A program made the position numbers and the translations under genes. The notes under the pieces were generated by a model, which saw only the letters and a list, made by a program, of their open reading frames with translations, was not told the origin of the DNA and did no database searches. DNA of 64,000 nucleotides from Manis javanica. Lineage: Eukaryota > Chordata > Mammalia > Pholidota > Manidae. This document shows positions 60,801 to 64,000 of this stretch, piece after piece. The DNA lies in the NCBI RefSeq assembly GCF_040802235.1, contig NC_133156.1:116466173-116530172 (forward strand), written 5' to 3'. Position 1 is the first letter of the stretch. Every line of letters begins with the position of its first letter.

Positions 60801-61340
60801 TTTCTTCCTTAGAAGGTTTTGTGTTTTCTGTAGGTTTTGTGTACTCTCAGATGCCCTGGAAAACACTGTCCTAGACAATCACCAACAGAGAAGAGCCTTT
60901 GTGGAAGTCCTGGTTCCCAAAGAAGCAGCACACTGTTGGAACAAACAAAACAACAACAAAAAAACCAAAATCATCCCACAGGTTTGGATGCATTGGTGTA
61001 AGAAAGCAACCTGACTTTACCTGCTTGCCTCACCTGAAGCAGCACAGTTTAGGGCCAGAGAGCTTCTTGGCCTGTGATTTCTCTTGCCGGAGGAGAGTAA
61101 GAGTGTGTGGGTGAGCACCGCTTCTGCAGCTCTGCAGATGCTGACAAAGAAGCACTCTTTTCACTGTGGCACTGAGAGCGGGCTTTGGCACGTGGTTAGT
61201 GAGCATGCACAGGCCAACACACACACACACATGCACGCACGCACACACACACACACACCAATCTGCAAACGTGAGCTTTAAACACAAGCAATGCAGTCAG
61301 CACTAGGCTGAGTTTATTGCAGGATCCCAAGGAGGCATAC
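57820..61340. other. Intergenic; possible ancient L1-like tract 57830-58270, rest unassigned
   Basis: 57830-58270 is T-rich with L1M-like phrases ('tttaatgtgtctaatctgttaaattcatttattgagttcttaattt', 'tgatggatattatgtgtgaaaa'), orientation uncertain. A (CA)n is at 60494-60508. I saw no gene in the rest. Confidence 0.4.
61216..61259. repeat. (CA)n/(GCAC)n microsatellite
   Basis: About 44 bp of alternating purine-pyrimidine, with GCAC variants in the middle. Produces chance CV-rich and TH-rich open frames on both strands. Confidence 0.9.
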
Positions 61341-61360
61341 AAACTTGAGAACTCTGCCAC

Positions 61361-62280
61361 CATGAAAAGATGTTCCACATCGCTAATGTCAGGGAAATGA
61401 ACATCAAAACCACAATGAGATAGCAACTACACCAGTCAGAATGGCCACTGTGCAAAAGACAAGAAATAACAAGTGTTGGCGAGGATGAGGAGAAAAGGAA
61501 ACCCTTGTGTACAGTTGGTGAATATGTAAATTAGTGCAGCCACTATGGAAAATAGTATGGAGGTTCCTCAAACAGCTAAAAATAGAAATACCGTATGACC
61601 CAGTAATTCAACTTCTGGAATTTACCCAAAGAAAGCAAAATCCCTGATTCAAAAGATACATGCAATCCCCTATGTTTATCACTGTATTATTTATAATAGC
61701 CAAGATATGAAAGAAACCAAAGTGTCCATCAATAGATGAATGAACAAAGAAGAGGTAGTATATATACACGATGGACTATTATTCAGCCAAAGAATAAAGA
61801 AATTTGCAACAGCATGGATGGACCTGGAGGGTATTATGCTAAGTGAAATAGGCCAGGCAGAGAAAGACTGATGCCATATGATTTCATTTATTTATGGAAT
61901 ATAAAAATGAAACAAAACAAAATGAGCAAAACAGCAGTAGACTCATAGATACTGAGAAGTCACTGGTAGTTACCATGGGTGAGGGGTTGGGGTTAGTAGG
62001 TGGGGAAGGTGAGGGGGATAAAGGGGTACAAAAATTCTCTATCATAATACACATTGGTCATGGAGATAATAATACAACATGGAGAATATAGCCAATGATT
62101 CTGAAACATCTTCCTATATTGACAATAACTGCACTAGAGGGGATGAGGATTTAATAATATGGGTAACAGTTGAACTACTGTGTTGTATAGTTGAAACCAA
62201 TATAAGATTGTTTATCAATGGTACTTCAATAAAATAAATAAATAAATAAAATGTACATCTCCTGAACCTGAAAAAAAAAA
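61361..62280 (+). mobile_element. L1 3' fragment
   Basis: Starts CATGAAAAGATGTTCCACATCG, ends with an (AAAT)n stretch and 'gaacctgaaaaaaaaaa'. TSD GAACTCTGCCAC (61349-61360) and GAATTCTGCCAC (62281-62292), one mismatch. ORF2 is full of stops. Confidence 0.9.
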
Positions 62281-62494
62281 GAATTCTGCCACAGAGGGAG
62301 CAGGTGTGCCCACAGATGGTCTGAGATCAGCCTCAGAATCTCTAGCAGGGTTGACAGAAGCATTTCTCTCCCAAAGGCAGATAAAGACTGGAGAAGGTGA
62401 CTACTATTCCAATGAGATGTCAGCAATTCATAACTTCAAAGAACATGAAAAATCAAGAAAATATGACACCACCAAAGGGTCACAGTAATTTCCA

Positions 62495-63700
62495 TTAACA
62501 AACAAGTAACAAAAGCAAAAATTAATAAGCGGGACTACAGGAAACAAAAAGCTTTGGCACAGCAAAGGAAAAAGCAACAAAGTTAAAAGGTAACCCACAG
62601 AATGTGAGGACATATTTTCAAATATATCTTATAAGGGGCTAAGATCCAAATATAAAAAGAATTCATATAACACAACAGAAAAAAATCCCATTAAAAAATG
62701 GTCAGAGGAAGTGAATAGACATTTTTCTAAAGAAGACATGCAAATGGCCAACAGGTACATAAAAAGATGCTGAACACCACTAATTATCAGGGAAACTACA
62801 ATGAGGTATCACCTCACACCTGTTAGAAAGGCTGTTATCAAAAAGACAAGCGCTAACAAGTGTCGGTGGGGATATAGATGTGTACTGTTGGTGAGAATGC
62901 AAATTGGTACAGCCACTATGGAAAATAGTATGGTTTAAGACTAGAAATATCACATGATCCATCAAACCTACTTCTGGCTATATAGTCAATGGAAATGAAG
63001 TGAGGGTCTTCAAGAGGTGTCTGCACCTCCATGTTCACTGCAGCATTATTCACAAGAGCAAAGATATGGAAACAACCTGGTGTCCACAGCAAGAAAAATG
63101 GATAAAGAAGATATAGGAATACTATTCCAATAGTATATATTCCATATATATACTAATATGTATACATACATTCACATTGGAATACTATTCAGCCATAAGA
63201 AAGAATGAAATCCTGCCATTTGCAACAACTTGGATGGAGCTTGAGGGTATTATGCTCAGTGAAATAAGACAGACAAATACAAGTACTGTATGGTCACACT
63301 TACATGTGGAATCTAAAAAAAGACAGACTTATAAAAACAGCATGATGGTTGCCAGCGGCTAGGGGTGGAGGGTCGTGGTAGGGTGAGGGGAAATGGAGAG
63401 ATGTCAGGGAAAGGGTACAAACTTCCAGTTAGAAGATGAAAAAGTTCTGGGGATCTAATGTACACCATGGTAACTATAGTTAAGGATACCATCTTATATA
63501 CTGCAAGTTGCTAAGAGAGTAAATCTTAAATGTTTTCACTACAAAAAATAAATGTTAATCATGTGAGGTGATGGAGGTGTTAACTAATGCGATAGTGGTG
63601 ATAATTTTGCAATGTATGTGTACCAAGTCAATACGTTGTACACCTTAAAATTACACAATGTTGTATGTCAATTATATCTCAAGTCAACCTGGAAAAAAAA
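62495..63700 (+). mobile_element. Older L1 3' fragment
   Basis: ORF2 C-terminal sequence from 'ttaacaaacaagtaacaaaagcaaaaattaataagcggg' with stops. An AT-rich local expansion at 63110-63182 duplicates 'ggaatactattc'. It ends 'atgtcaattatatctcaa' plus A tail at about 63693-63704. Confidence 0.85.
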
Positions 63701-63701
63701 A

Positions 63702-64000
63702 AAAGTTTTCGCTTCCACTTTTTTAGGGGAAAGCAGCACCGCCTCCTAGTGGCTAAATTTAGAATGGCAATGTTGATGAACCCTCCTAAGACCTATCGCG
63801 CAGCAGCAGGGCCCTCCAAGTTCCAGGTGCACCCCTGAATCACAAGGTCACGCTAGAGGCTGGAGTGCTGCTGCCCCCTAGTGGTGAGTTGGCCGGCTCA
63901 AGACCCATGGCTTCTCTCCCAGCCTCAGCGAGCCCACACGTGCAGCCGGCAGGGTCTCAAACGCCGAAACTGACCAGGCGATTGAAACCAGCCAGAGTCC
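63702..64000. other. GC-richer single-copy sequence at window end
   Basis: No open frame or gene recognised. In human the gene ANXA2R lies upstream of ZNF131, so it might start beyond this edge. CTCF-like motifs are listed separately. Confidence 0.4.
63737..63887. promoter_or_regulatory. Two CTCF-like motifs, same orientation
   Basis: ACCGCCTCCTAGTGGCTA (about 63738-63755) and GCTGCCCCCTAGTGGTGA (63870-63887) both fit the reverse-complement CTCF core (C-C-x-C-C-T-x-G-T-G-G). They lie about 130 bp apart in GC-richer DNA at the window end. Occupancy is inference. Confidence 0.5.

Noticed and set aside
61084..61287. Cys/Val-rich and Thr/His-rich frames
   Set aside because: Translation of a (CA)n microsatellite in both directions.
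63700..64000. Possible ANXA2R start
   Set aside because: Gene order makes it plausible nearby, but no matching reading frame is present in this window.
1..64000. tRNA, rRNA or snRNA genes
   Set aside because: No cloverleaf-like or known small-RNA sequence was recognised by eye; a tRNAscan/Rfam run would be decisive.

Overview
The window is nuclear genomic DNA from a placental mammal. It has spliced genes with GT-AG introns, two CpG islands, LINE-1 3' ends, LINE-2, MIR, MER5-like and MaLR-like repeats, and endogenous retroviruses (ERVs). No lineage-specific SINE family (Alu, CAN-SINE, bovine or equine type) was seen in 64 kb. That, plus the young L1 3' end, makes me suspect a SINE-poor lineage such as pangolin, but this is a weak guess.

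The one protein-coding gene I can prove is ZNF131, a BTB/POZ and C2H2 zinc-finger transcription factor, on the minus strand. Its six coding exons lie at 44669-44792, 43549-43650, 35970-36114, 24533-25215, 15861-15991 and 14509-15195. All junctions are GT-AG and in phase, and they sum to 1872 nt (623 codons plus stop). A noncoding first exon ends at 45321 inside a CpG-island promoter (about 44930-46060). The 3'UTR runs down to about 13.4 kb or 14.1 kb. A second CpG island (about 2560-4000) sits about 9-10 kb beyond the ZNF131 3' end. By conserved gene order it is probably the promoter and noncoding first exon of NIM1K, also on the minus strand, whose coding exons would lie to the left of this window.

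The rest is a layered repeat landscape. L1 3' fragments lie at 80-1397, 8932-10903 (two head to tail), 16398-17787, 25318-25691, 37450-39365 (minus), 54492-56204, 61361-62280 and 62495-63700. Older L1 remnants lie at 5600-5830, 20640-21180, 25235-26405 continuing at 33127-33955, and 56220-57815. Three retroviral insertions are visible. A gamma-like provirus (about 26409-33126) sits inside an old L1 in a ZNF131 intron. An internally deleted provirus (47751-51728, minus) with a tRNA-His-type primer-binding site lies upstream of ZNF131. A retroviral env-LTR 3' segment (about 17790-19586) is fused to an L1 3' end inside one target-site duplication, so the two parts were copied in together.

The most unusual object is that L1-ERV chimera (16382-19612): an L1 transcript that apparently ran through its own weak poly(A) site into an adjacent ERV and used the ERV LTR poly(A) signal. 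Apart from ZNF131, every open frame I checked was decayed transposon/retroviral coding sequence or a GC-rich chance frame.
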